A stretch of 28,603 nucleotides of DNA. It comes from Pseudomonadota bacterium (GTDB lineage Bacteria; Desulfobacterota; Desulfovibrionia; Desulfovibrionales; Desulfovibrionaceae). A program made the translations under genes and the position numbers. Positions 1-6,899 of this stretch are shown piece after piece; position 1 is the stretch's first letter; each line of letters starts with the position of its first letter. Under the pieces are notes generated by a model. It was not told the origin of the DNA. It saw only the letters and a list, made by a program, of their open reading frames with translations, and did no database searches. The DNA is taken from the NCBI GenBank assembly GCA_023433925.1, contig JAEYTO010000029.1:1-28603 (forward strand), in the 5' to 3' direction.

Positions 1-56
1 CCCCCCCCGCGCCCCACCCACCAGGGGCCGCGGGCCCCTGGACCCCATGTTTTCAC
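1..56. repeat. Family C GC-hairpin repeat, copy C1
   Basis: A perfect 9-bp stem (21-29 with 33-41, loop GCG) is followed by CCCC, ATG and a short T-run. The same layout occurs in reverse orientation at 18423-18470: an AGGGGCC/GGCCCCT stem, then CCCC, (G/A)TG and TTTT. Both copies are preceded by a C-rich stretch containing GCCCCACCC. The shared hairpin plus T-run could act as an intrinsic terminator for a gene entering from the left edge. No coding sequence is recognisable here. Confidence 0.55.
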
Positions 57-140
57 GGCTGAACGCTTTTGGTCCAGGCTTTACAGCAAGTTACAATTAC
101 ACCGAGAATCATTGCCTCCCGCTTGAAACCGCGGGATCCA

Positions 141-215
141 CGGGGATGATCCCCCTGGCGGGGTGAAAGCCCGAGAAGGGCAGCGCCCTCTCTCGGCTGA
201 TTCGCAAAATGCGTC
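141..215 (-). repeat. Family A palindromic element, copy A1
   Basis: A GGGGAT/ATCCCC hairpin is followed by CTGGCGGG and then by a GAGAAGGGC..GCCCTCTCTC hairpin. The same order and spacing is seen at 22041-22138, 11298-11362 and 14588-14652. The end near 200-215, read in reverse complement, is GACGCATTTTGCGAATC, similar to the GAGCACTTTGCGGATG terminus of copy A4. The ribosome binding site of ruvX (AGGAG at 216-220) begins right after the element, so the element forms the 5' flank of that gene. The minus-strand frame reads REGAAL..RQG, the peptide signature shared with the other copies. Confidence 0.7.
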
Positions 216-227
216 AGGAGCCAGAAC

Positions 228-635
228 GTGCGGCTGCTCGGCATCGACTACGGACTCAAGCGCGTGGGCCTGGCCTTGGCCGACGAGGACAGCGGCCTGG
301 CCTTCCCGCGCCCGGCCGTCGAGCGCACGTCGGGCGACGCGCTCGTGGCCGAGATCGGCCGCATCGTTGCCGAGGAGCAGGTCGCGGCCCTGGTGCTTGG
401 CCTTCCCCTTGCATTGGACGGCCAGGAGACGGACATGACGCGGCAAGTGCGCAATTTGGCGAAAAAGCTGAAGGCCAGGCTCGGCCTGCCCGTGCATCTT
501 GTGGATGAGAGGCTGACCTCGGCCGAGGCTCAGGCGCGCCTGCGCGAGGCCGGGGTGTCGTCACGGAAGATGAAGGGGAGGCTGGACAGCGGCGCCGCCG
601 CGCTCATCCTCCAAGCCTACCTGGAACGGTCATGA
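228..635 (+). CDS. ruvX: RuvX/YqgF-family Holliday junction resolvase-like nuclease
   Basis: 135-residue RNase H-fold protein of the YqgF/RuvX family, close to the usual length of about 138. In E. coli the family is implicated in 16S rRNA 5' end processing, and it was originally proposed as an alternative Holliday junction resolvase. Conserved acidic sites are visible: Asp7 in GIDYG, the Asp93-Glu94 pair in VDERLTS, and Asp120 in the LDSGAAALIL helix. The start is a GTG placed 7 nt after AGGAG (216-220); no better ATG exists. The stop overlaps the mltG start (ATGA), so the two are probably translationally coupled. The gene follows repeat copy A1 immediately. Confidence 0.93.
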   Translation: MRLLGIDYGLKRVGLALADEDSGLAFPRPAVERTSGDALVAEIGRIVAEEQVAALVLGLPLALDGQETDMTRQVRNLAKKLKARLGLPVHLVDERLTSAEAQARLREAGVSSRKMKGRLDSGAAALILQAYLERS

Positions 636-1660
636 TCAAGAGACTGCTCAAGGTGCTCGCGGGCCTGACCCTGCTGGGCCTGCTCATTGTCGCGGCCGTG
701 GGCGGCTGGTTCGGCTGGCAAGCCTGGAATTTCCTGAACACCCGCCCCGAGACGCCCGGCCGCGAGGTCGTGCTGGAGGTCGAGCCCGGCCAGACCTTTG
801 CCCAGGTGGCGGCGAAACTGGCCCGCGAGGGCGTCATCACCGACGCGGAAAAGTTCCGCCTCCTGGGCCGCTGGCGCAAGGCCACGAGCCAGGTGCGCGC
901 CGGCGAGTTCGCCCTGAGCACGGCCATGACGCCGGACGAGGTGCTGCGCGCCCTGACCAGGGGCGCCGTGGTCCTGCACAGACTCGTGGTGCGCGAGGGG
1001 CTGACCTGGTGGGAGACGGCCAAGCTCGTGGAGCAGGCCGGCCTGGGCTCCTTCGAGTCCTTCAAGGCCGCCGCGCATGACAAGCAGTTGTTGGCCAAAT
1101 ACGGCATCCCGGCGGACAACGCCGAGGGCTACCTGTTCCCAGAGACGTATATGCTTCCCAAGTCCAGGGGCAACGACTCCCGGCCCGTGGTCGAGGCCAT
1201 GCTCGGCCAGTTCGCCGCTGCCGCCGCCAAGGTTTGGCCCGGCGGCAGGCCAGAGTCCGCCAGGCTCCATGAGCTGGTCATCCTGGCCTCCCTGGTGGAG
1301 AAGGAGACCGGCGCGCCCGAGGAGCGCCCGCGCATCGCCGGCGTGTACGCCAACCGCATCGCGCGCGGCATGCGTCTCCAGTGCGACCCGACCATCATCT
1401 ACGGCCTGGGCGAGAGCTTCGACGGCAACATCCGCAAGAACGACATCCTGGACAGCGACAATCCCTACAACACGTACCGCATAAACGGCCTGCCGCCCGG
1501 CCCCATCGCCTCGCCCGGCCTGGGGGCGCTCAGGGCAGCGGCCTCGCCCGAGGCGCACGCGTACATTTATTTCGTGTCCAGGAAGGACGGCACGCACCAG
1601 TTCAGCACGAATCTTGTAGATCACAACGAGGCGGTGCGGGTGTATCAGTTGCGGCGCTGA
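632..1660 (+). CDS. mltG: Endolytic peptidoglycan transglycosylase MltG
   Basis: 342 residues, close to E. coli MltG (340). An N-terminal transmembrane anchor (about residues 9-30) holds the enzyme on the periplasmic face of the inner membrane. A LysM-like region (about 45-110) is followed by the YceG catalytic domain. The family signature LASLVEKETG is at 219-228, and Glu223 corresponds to catalytic Glu218 of E. coli. It is followed by YANRI, the CDPTIIYGL motif and the C-terminal NPYNTY..GLPPGPI..PG block. MltG cleaves nascent glycan strands and so helps set glycan length. The start overlaps the ruvX stop by 4 nt. The gene ends convergently with an EF-hand gene across a bidirectional terminator. 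Confidence 0.96.
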   Translation: MIKRLLKVLAGLTLLGLLIVAAVGGWFGWQAWNFLNTRPETPGREVVLEVEPGQTFAQVAAKLAREGVITDAEKFRLLGRWRKATSQVRAGEFALSTAMTPDEVLRALTRGAVVLHRLVVREGLTWWETAKLVEQAGLGSFESFKAAAHDKQLLAKYGIPADNAEGYLFPETYMLPKSRGNDSRPVVEAMLGQFAAAAAKVWPGGRPESARLHELVILASLVEKETGAPEERPRIAGVYANRIARGMRLQCDPTIIYGLGESFDGNIRKNDILDSDNPYNTYRINGLPPGPIASPGLGALRAAASPEAHAYIYFVSRKDGTHQFSTNLVDHNEAVRVYQLRR

Positions 1661-1683
1661 CAGCCCGGTTGGCAAGCGGCAGC

Positions 1684-1720
1684 AAGGCCGGCGTGAGCAA
1701 TCCCGCCGGCCTTTTCGCTT
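1684..1720. terminator. Bidirectional intrinsic terminator between mltG and the EF-hand genes
   Basis: Perfect 10-bp inverted repeat (1684-1693 with 1704-1713, loop 10 nt) with AA at the left edge and TTTTCGCTT at the right. It lies between convergent stop codons (1660 and 1736) and can serve mltG on the plus strand and, less strongly, the EF-hand operon on the minus strand. Confidence 0.75.
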
Positions 1721-1735
1721 GTCCGTCCTTCCGCC

Positions 1736-2305
1736 TTATTGCTTCGCCGGCTCGCTCAAGGCCTCCGAGTGAGCCGTGCGGAAGCTCTCCCACTCCTGGA
1801 TGCTGATCCACTTGCTGCCGTCGGCGTCGATGAGCCGGAACTCCATCCTGACCATGTCCGGGTAACGCCGCTGGAACTCCTTGAAGTCCACGCGGCCGTC
1901 CCTGTTCCTGTCCATGGCCTTGTATTCGTCCTGGATGGCCTTGGCCGACGGGGCCTGAGCTTGCGCGCCCTGCTGGCCGCCAGGCCCGAAACCCGCGCCC
2001 GGTCCGTGTCCGCCCTGCCACTCATTGCGGTCCAGGCGGCCGTCCTTGTTGCTGTCCCAGAGAGTGAAGGCCTGCTGGAACTCCTCGGGGCTGACAACAC
2101 CGTCCTTGTCCTGGTCCAGCAGATCGAAGCTGCGGCCGTGCATCGTCTGCATCTGCCGCATCTGCTGCCCATGGCCCGGCTGGCCGCCCATGCCATGCCC
2201 CTGGCCCCGGCCCTGGGCCGTGCCCTGCCCCATGCCCTGGGCCAGGGCCGGCTGGGCGGCCAGGAACATGGCCGCCGCTGCCAGCATCGCCAACGCGTGC
2301 CTCAT
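1736..2305 (-). CDS. Exported EF-hand protein with four EF loops (EF1)
   Basis: 189 residues. A signal peptide (residues 1-23, ending ALAQ) and a Gly/Gln/Met/His-rich linker (24-58) precede four EF-hand-type loops: 64-75, 84-95, 132-143 and 160-171. The first three follow the DxDxDG canon (DQDKDG, DSNKDG, DRNRDG). The fourth (DADGSKWISIQE) has Lys instead of Gly at loop position 6 and may bind calcium poorly. A Gly/Gln-rich hinge (100-120) separates the two pairs. The start is the ATG behind GGGAGG; an upstream in-frame ATG would add 16 unconvincing residues before the signal peptide. It is the last gene of a three-gene minus-strand run. The role is unknown; periplasmic calcium binding or buffering is an inference. 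Confidence 0.85.
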   Translation of the reverse strand: MRHALAMLAAAAMFLAAQPALAQGMGQGTAQGRGQGHGMGGQPGHGQQMRQMQTMHGRSFDLLDQDKDGVVSPEEFQQAFTLWDSNKDGRLDRNEWQGGHGPGAGFGPGGQQGAQAQAPSAKAIQDEYKAMDRNRDGRVDFKEFQRRYPDMVRMEFRLIDADGSKWISIQEWESFRTAHSEALSEPAKQ

Positions 2306-2392
2306 GACGCCTCCCTTGGTGCTGGGGCCAAGGTCGCCTTGTCGCGCCGGCATTCACGCATCCCGCGCCGCAAGGCCGGCCCTTCCCGTTGC

Positions 2393-2905
2393 CTATTCCT
2401 CGAAGGCCCTCGGGCGCTCGCGCCTGAAGGCCTCCCATTCCGTCTCGCTCACCGCGCCGTCGGTATCGCGGTCAAGGGCCTCGTAGCGCACCTTGCCGGC
2501 GGATGGCCCCAACCCGCCGTACTCCAGTCGGTCCATGCGGCCGTCGCCGTCACGATCCAGGTTCTCCCAGTCGTAGCGCCTGGGGTCCTCGGAGTCTGAC
2601 AGGCCCGCCGGGCCGTGCACGGCCTTCCATTCTCCAGAACTTACGCTCCCGTCGCCATCCGTGTCCATACGCCGGAAGGCCCGCTCGTACTCCTCCCAGG
2701 CAATGAGTCCGTCGCGGTCGAAGTCCATGACCCCGAAGCCCTCGTAATAGAGCATGGGCCTCTCGCGCGGCCACTCCCGGCCAGCCGGCTCCTCGCCCGA
2801 CGGCTCTTCCGGGGCGGGCGGATGAAGAGGCTGGTCCTGGGCGGGCGATGACAAGGCCAGCAGGAAACCCGCGAGCACGATCAAGACCGTCAGGTTGTAG
2901 CGCAT
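2393..2905 (-). CDS. Exported EF-hand protein with four EF loops (EF2)
   Basis: 170 residues with an N-terminal hydrophobic signal (about 1-22), then a Pro/Glu-rich spacer (24-50). Four loops are visible: 61-72 (DFDRDG), 81-92 (DTDGDG), 117-128 (DRDGDG) and 145-156 (DRDTDG). All carry Asp at positions 1, 3 and 5, Gly at 6 and Glu at 12, so all four look competent for calcium. The start ATG has GGAGGG upstream. It lies 21 nt downstream of EF3 and 87 nt upstream of EF1, on the same strand, so one transcript is likely. The function cannot be named beyond calcium binding outside the cytoplasm. Confidence 0.85.
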   Translation of the reverse strand: MRYNLTVLIVLAGFLLALSSPAQDQPLHPPAPEEPSGEEPAGREWPRERPMLYYEGFGVMDFDRDGLIAWEEYERAFRRMDTDGDGSVSSGEWKAVHGPAGLSDSEDPRRYDWENLDRDGDGRMDRLEYGGLGPSAGKVRYEALDRDTDGAVSETEWEAFRRERPRAFEE

Positions 2906-2926
2906 GGCACCCTCCCCCGCCTGGCG

Positions 2927-3682
2927 CTACTTGGCCTCGCCCGTGCCGGGCACCTGGCCGGCTAGGGGATCGACCGTGGGTATCTCCTTGGCCCCGGCGC
3001 TAGGGTCGCCTTGCTGCTCGGACACCGTGTCAGGGACCTCGGCGCCCATCTCGCGCATGCCCTGCTCGCCCTTGGCGTGGCCAGCCTCCTGCCATTCCTG
3101 GCGGCTGATGCGGCCGTCGCCATCCTTGTCGGCCTGCTCGAAGGCGCTCTGGACCTCCTCCATGGTCAACTGGCCGTCCTTGTCCTTGTCCAGCTTGGAG
3201 AAGCCGGGGGCCTTGCTCTTTCCCTCGCCCCGGCCGGAAGCCATCTCGCGCTCCCGGCCTCCCTCGATCGCGGTCTGGCGCTCAAGCCCGCTGACGGCGG
3301 ACTCCTCGCGGCCAGGTTGCTCAACGCTGGGAAGGTCGACCTCGTCGCCGGGCTGCCACTGGCCCTTTGCCTTTTCCTGTGCGCCGCGTGGCTGGGTTTC
3401 AAGGGCCTTTTCGCCCGACTGGGCCGGGCCGAAGCCTTCGACCGAGGAGCCTGTGCCGCCGGAACTCCAGTCCGTGCCTTCTGAAGGCGGCTGATCCGGT
3501 GTACCGGGCGCGCCGCGCGTGACCATCTCGCCGGAGCCCGCATCCGTGGCCTCGGAGCTGGCTCCGGCCTGCTCGCTGGCCGCGGGGGCGCCCGCGCTCG
3601 TCTCATCGCCTGTCGCCGCCAGGGCCTGGGAGCCGACCGTCAAGGCCAACGCCAGGCTCGCCGTGATCATCAGGTACTTCAT
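2927..3682 (-). CDS. Exported acidic low-complexity protein with one EF-hand pair (EF3)
   Basis: 251 residues. A signal peptide (1-23, ending ALAA) is followed by a long, probably disordered segment rich in Gly, Ser, Glu, Ala and Gln (24-160). A paired EF hand follows, with loops at 165-176 (DKDKDG) and 185-196 (DKDGDG), then an acidic tail of 55 residues. The start was chosen at the ATG behind AAGGAGG, where the signal peptide begins; the longer reading frame starts 17 codons earlier without such a site. It is the first gene of the EF-hand run, with a candidate promoter at 3720-3747. It may be a calcium-responsive secreted or surface protein, which is inference. Confidence 0.82.
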   Translation of the reverse strand: MKYLMITASLALALTVGSQALAATGDETSAGAPAASEQAGASSEATDAGSGEMVTRGAPGTPDQPPSEGTDWSSGGTGSSVEGFGPAQSGEKALETQPRGAQEKAKGQWQPGDEVDLPSVEQPGREESAVSGLERQTAIEGGREREMASGRGEGKSKAPGFSKLDKDKDGQLTMEEVQSAFEQADKDGDGRISRQEWQEAGHAKGEQGMREMGAEVPDTVSEQQGDPSAGAKEIPTVDPLAGQVPGTGEAK

Positions 3683-3719
3683 GAGAAGACCTCCTTGTTT
3701 CGGAATCCGCCCGCATTCA

Positions 3720-3747
3720 ACCATACAGGCCAAAGCCCATGAGACAA
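3720..3747 (-). promoter_or_regulatory. Candidate sigma-70-type promoter of the EF-hand operon
   Basis: Minus-strand TTGTCT (3747-3742) and TATGGT (3725-3720) are separated by 16 nt and lie about 40 nt upstream of the EF3 start. Each hexamer matches the consensus at four of six positions. This is a pattern match only. Confidence 0.35.
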
Positions 3748-3811
3748 GGAGGGTATTTTTTTAGCACGGGGGTCTAGGCGGCCCGGATGCTAGGCGCGTC
3801 CTTTGGCCTAC

Positions 3812-3837
3812 CTGCCGGCGCTTCAGGCCGCCGGCAG
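3812..3837 (-). terminator. GC hairpin spanning the glycosyltransferase stop codon
   Basis: A 9-bp perfect stem (CTGCCGGCG with CGCCGGCAG) and an 8-nt loop enclose the TGA of the glycosyltransferase gene at 3823-3825. No T-run follows on the minus strand, so it may be a weak or factor-assisted terminator, or may just protect the 3' end. Confidence 0.35.
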
Positions 3838-4836
3838 AAAGTCGCGGCCCAGCACGTGGCCCGCGGCCTCCAGTCTGGCGCGAATGAGTTCGCGCGCGCC
3901 CCGGCTGGCCACGTAGGACAGCACGAAGCACGTGCCAGGCCCCGGCAAATCCTCGGGCGGCCAGACCGGCCTGTTGTCGTAGACCTGGCCGATCTTGGCC
4001 GGGTCGATGTCCACCCAGGCCCGGATGTCCAGGCCATGCTCCAGGAGCAGCCCGGCGCGGCGGCGGGTGACGCGGCCCGCACCCCAGACGACCACCTCGC
4101 GGCGGTCTGCCGTTATAAGCCAGTCGGCCAGGGCGCGGCTCTTGAGGCCATAGAAAGCCTCGACGCCATAGTTCGCGTGCGTGCGCGAGAGACGGCTCGG
4201 CGGGTCGCTCCATGTCAGCAGGAACTCGGGGACCTTCTCCATGCGCACGCCCGCCGCGAGCCAGCGCAACCACAGGTCGTAATCCTCGGGGAACGGCCCC
4301 TGGCGGTAGACGCCGAGCCGCTCCGCCAGAGGACGGCGGAACATGACCGAGGGGTGCGCCAGGGGGGACTCGACGAAGCGGTGCAGGAAGATCTCCTCAT
4401 GGCTCACGAGACTGTTGATCCAGTCCACGTAATGGCCATAGCCGCCGCGGGATGCGCGGTCGCCGCCGAAGGCCACCAGGCAGGAGGCCAAGCCCAGGTC
4501 CGGCCGCGCGTCGAGCAGCGCGGCCTGGCGCTCCAGACGGATCGGCGCGCACAGGTCGTCGGCATCCATGCGCGCCATGTACTCGCCTCGGGCTTCAGCC
4601 AGGCCCGTGTTGAGGGCGGCCACGATGCCGCCGTGGGGAATGTGCAGCGGCCTGATGCGGACGTCGCGCCGGGCGTACTCGCGCAGGATGTCGGGCGTGC
4701 GGTCCGTGGAGCCGTCGTCCACGGCCAGGACCTCGAAGTCGCCAAGGCTCTGGGCCAGCAGGCTGTCCAGGGCCAGGGGCAGGTTCGCGGCGGCGTTCCA
4801 GGCCGGCAGGAGCACCGAGACGCGCGGGCAGTGCAT
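3823..4836 (-). CDS. Family 2 glycosyltransferase with C-terminal Rossmann-like domain
   Basis: 337 residues. The GT-A fold begins immediately (VSVLLPAWN, 6-14), with DDGS at 40-43 and the metal/nucleotide-sugar DxD in MDADD (91-93). The acidic EDYDLWLRW motif at 184-192 is typical of inverting GT2 enzymes. A second domain from about residue 247 starts with VVVWGAGRVTRR, a Gly-rich nucleotide-binding turn, and continues with DIDPAKIG and a PV motif, resembling the N-terminal domain of PglD-like sugar-modifying proteins. There are no transmembrane segments, so it is probably cytoplasmic and acts on surface glycans. The acceptor and donor are unknown. It lies 23 nt downstream of the ttuA-like gene on the same strand, but no functional link to tRNA thiolation is obvious. 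Confidence 0.87.
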   Translation of the reverse strand: MHCPRVSVLLPAWNAAANLPLALDSLLAQSLGDFEVLAVDDGSTDRTPDILREYARRDVRIRPLHIPHGGIVAALNTGLAEARGEYMARMDADDLCAPIRLERQAALLDARPDLGLASCLVAFGGDRASRGGYGHYVDWINSLVSHEEIFLHRFVESPLAHPSVMFRRPLAERLGVYRQGPFPEDYDLWLRWLAAGVRMEKVPEFLLTWSDPPSRLSRTHANYGVEAFYGLKSRALADWLITADRREVVVWGAGRVTRRRAGLLLEHGLDIRAWVDIDPAKIGQVYDNRPVWPPEDLPGPGTCFVLSYVASRGARELIRARLEAAGHVLGRDFLPAA

Positions 4837-4859
4837 GGCTTACGGTGCTCCGCGCCCGC

Positions 4860-5792
4860 TCACGACTCGCCCTGCGCCTGCCGCGCCTCGCGATGCTTGC
4901 GCACGTACCCGCGCACGAGGCACACGCCGCAGACCTCGCCCGAGGTCGGGTAGCCGCACTCGCGGCAGGCGGCGAGCTCCTGGCCGGATTCGCGCTCCAG
5001 GCACTGGAAGGCCTTGCGCCCGTTCTTCAGGAACCCGTCATAGAAGTGGATCTTGGAGCCTGGGCTCTTCTCCTCCAGCACTTCCCACATGGCCTTGTGG
5101 CCCGTGAACGACGCGCCCGCGCTGTACGGGCAGGGGTCCACGCCGTACTCGATGCCGCGCAGGAAGCTGTAGGCCGCGGTCTCGAACTCCGTGAGCCTGT
5201 AGAGCGGCTTGACCTTGCGCGCGAAGCCGTTGCCCTCTGACAAGGTCGGCCCCTGGTCGCTCAGGTAGGCCGCGTCCCAGCGCAGGGTGTTGGCGAACAG
5301 CCGGGCCACCTCGTCGTCGAGGTTGTGGCCCGTGGCCAGGGCCGTGAAGCCGTGCTCCAGGGCGATGCGGTTGAAGTAGTGGCGCTTGATCTTGCCGCAC
5401 ACCGAGCAGATGGGCCTCTTGATGCATTCGCGCACTTCAGGAATCGCCAGCCCCTCGGCAGGCATGTCCGCAATCATGAGCCTGAAGCCGTGCTTGGCGC
5501 AGTAGCTCTCCACCAGTTGTCGCGCCTGCTCCGAAGACTTGCCGATGCCCAGGTACACGTGCAGCCCGGTGACGTCGTAGCCTTGCTCCGCAAGCTCATA
5601 CATGAGCGCGAGCGAATCCTTGCCTCCTGAAAGGGCCACGAGAACCTTGTCCTGTATGCCGAACATGGCGTGGCTTTTGATGGCGCGCTCGATCTGCCGT
5701 CTGAAGTAGATGAAGAAGCATTCACGGCAAAAGCCCGTTGTATGGCTCGGCAGGGCGACTTCGGCCTCTTGCCGGCAGCGTCTGCATTTCAT
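4860..5792 (-). CDS. ttuA: TtuA/Ncs6-family tRNA 2-thiolation enzyme
   Basis: 310-residue ATP-pyrophosphatase of the TtuA/Ncs6/Ctu1 group, which adenylates a tRNA uridine and replaces its O2 with sulfur. An N-terminal zinc site (Cys3, Cys6, Cys22, Cys25) is followed by the PP-loop SGGKDS (55-60). Cys129, Cys132 and Cys221 match the positions of the three cysteines that hold the [4Fe-4S] cluster in characterised TtuA. A C-terminal zinc ribbon uses Cys276, Cys279, Cys288 and Cys291. The start was placed at the second ATG: the first ATG sits one base after GGAG, whereas the second has usable spacing and gives the family's numbering. TtuA takes sulfur from a ubiquitin-like thiocarboxylate carrier, and such a protein is encoded nearby (6485-6682). 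Whether U54 or U34 is the target cannot be told from sequence. Confidence 0.88.
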   Translation of the reverse strand: MKCRRCRQEAEVALPSHTTGFCRECFFIYFRRQIERAIKSHAMFGIQDKVLVALSGGKDSLALMYELAEQGYDVTGLHVYLGIGKSSEQARQLVESYCAKHGFRLMIADMPAEGLAIPEVRECIKRPICSVCGKIKRHYFNRIALEHGFTALATGHNLDDEVARLFANTLRWDAAYLSDQGPTLSEGNGFARKVKPLYRLTEFETAAYSFLRGIEYGVDPCPYSAGASFTGHKAMWEVLEEKSPGSKIHFYDGFLKNGRKAFQCLERESGQELAACRECGYPTSGEVCGVCLVRGYVRKHREARQAQGES

Positions 5793-6025
5793 GCGTGTCA
5801 TTCTCCGCCGCGCTCAGGCCCGGAGGCTTCAAGCTCGGCACGGTTACGGTTCTTGCGCGACTGCGCAAAAAGGGACTGCGTCAGGCGCAGGCGCCGCCAC
5901 GGCGCCCGCCATTGGATGCGCATGCGTCATGGGCTCGCGCGTTCGGCGGCCTTTGGAACGGCCATTGCTATCCCAGGGTCCAATGGGGACGGCACGGCGC
6001 CGGAACCGCAACCCAGGGAGGCCGC

Positions 6026-6217
6026 ATGTCCAGCACGTTGATCGTTCCGACCCTCGCGGAGGTGGCCTGGCTCCTCGCGGCCATCGCGATCACCACCTGG
6101 CAGGCGGCCACGAGACCCTTCCCCGCCCCATGCGCCTCGGACCGCGCCCGGAACGGCGCGTTTGTCCGCGGGCGGCTCGCCCGGGGCGGACAATGCGGGG
6201 ATTGCCCGCGGCGCTGA
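6026..6217 (+). CDS. Small putative membrane protein with C-terminal CxxC
   Basis: 63-residue ORF with a good GGGAGG site 6 nt before its ATG and an intrinsic terminator about 50 nt after its stop. Residues about 9-27 are hydrophobic (AEVAWLLAAIAITTW), compatible with one membrane helix. The tail is Arg-rich and ends in a CGDC motif, with one further Cys after the helix. I do not recognise the family. The layout (helix first, basic tail with cysteines last) is loosely like FeoB-associated Cys-rich small membrane proteins, but no feoB is present and only one CxxC exists. It could be a chance ORF; the ribosome site, codon bias and terminator argue for a gene. Confidence 0.5.
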   Translation: MSSTLIVPTLAEVAWLLAAIAITTWQAATRPFPAPCASDRARNGAFVRGRLARGGQCGDCPRR

Positions 6218-6268
6218 GCGCCGCACCCTTCCCCGTCCGCATACGACCTCTCTCCTCTCCCCTCCACA

Positions 6269-6303
6269 GCCCGCCTTCCCCCTAGGAAGGCGGGCCATTT
6301 TCA
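6269..6303 (+). terminator. Intrinsic terminator downstream of the small membrane ORF
   Basis: Perfect 11-bp stem (6269-6279 with 6285-6295, loop 5 nt), rich in G/C, followed by CATTTTCATT. It lies 52 nt after the stop of the 63-residue ORF and supports the view that a plus-strand transcript ends here. Confidence 0.75.
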
Positions 6304-6383
6304 TTCCGCCGGGGTCGGAAGGCCCGGCGGATGCGTGGCATCCGTGAGCAAGGATTGAGCTTGGCCCAAGCCGTGCGAAGTTG

Positions 6384-6404
6384 AAAAATCCAGGAAGGAT
6401 TTTC
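6384..6404 (-). terminator. Possible weak terminator after the ubiquitin-like gene
   Basis: An AAAATCC/GGATTTT stem (7 bp, loop 5) ends in a T-run on the minus strand, 80 nt after the stop at 6485. The T-run is itself part of the stem, so the structure is weak. Confidence 0.35.
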
Positions 6405-6484
6405 CCAACAACCCATTCAGGCGGCTTGCACAAGCCCGAAGGCCGTGCGCATCCCCGGCCCCGGCGTTTGGCCGACGGCTCGCC

Positions 6485-6682
6485 CTAGCCGCTGGAGCGC
6501 ACCGAGCGGACCTCGATCTCGTCTCCGTCGTTCAGGCGCACGTCCGGGGTGAGCAGGCGGCCCTCTCGGATGACGAGCACCGTGTTGACCTTGGCGTCCA
6601 ACTTGTGCAAGAGCTGGCGCACCGTGTTCAGTCGCTCGAAGCGGAGGACCTTGCCTCCCGGCTTGCGGTGGATTGTGATCAT
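6485..6682 (-). CDS. MoaD/ThiS/TtuB-like ubiquitin-fold sulfur carrier
   Basis: 65 residues with a beta-grasp pattern: MITIHRKPGGKVLRFE, a helix with VRQLLHKL, LVIREGRLLTP, and the closing block DGDEIEVRSV. DGDEI followed by a hydrophobic strand and a glycine tail is the hallmark of ThiS/MoaD/TtuB proteins, in which the terminal Gly is adenylated and converted to a thiocarboxylate. Here the tail reads RSSG, so the usual Gly-Gly is Ser-Gly. The nearby ttuA-like gene, on the same strand about 690 nt downstream, suggests a TtuB-like role in tRNA thiolation rather than thiamine or molybdopterin synthesis; no thi or moa genes are in the window. The ribosome site is weak (GCAAGAG). Assignment to TtuB is inference. 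Confidence 0.8.
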   Translation of the reverse strand: MITIHRKPGGKVLRFERLNTVRQLLHKLDAKVNTVLVIREGRLLTPDVRLNDGDEIEVRSVRSSG

Positions 6683-6793
6683 TCTCTTGCCCTGGCTTGT
6701 ATCTTCATTTTACGATACACCAACTGTTCCGTGGGGAAGGGCTTACCCTCCAGCAGGTCTGACGGCAAGCGGCCTGTCCGGAGAACGGCGCGG

Positions 6794-6826
6794 TTGCCAT
6801 GCGGCTTGCCCTCTTTTATGTATAAC
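6794..6826 (+). promoter_or_regulatory. Candidate promoter of the response regulator gene
   Basis: TTGCCA (6794-6799, five of six to the -35 consensus) is 17 nt upstream of TATGTA (6817-6822), which overlaps TATAAC (6821-6826). It lies in an A/T-richer patch about 75 nt before the coding start. The -10 choice is ambiguous. Confidence 0.4.
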
Positions 6827-6899
6827 GTTCCTTGGACTTGTCACGGCGATCGCCCGCGGATGCCGTACCCATGCGCACGATGAGCCCCTGGAGGCCGAG

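Noticed and set aside
53..244. Short minus-strand ORF before ruvX
   Set aside because: Most of its peptide is the translation of repeat copy A1, and it has no ribosome site.
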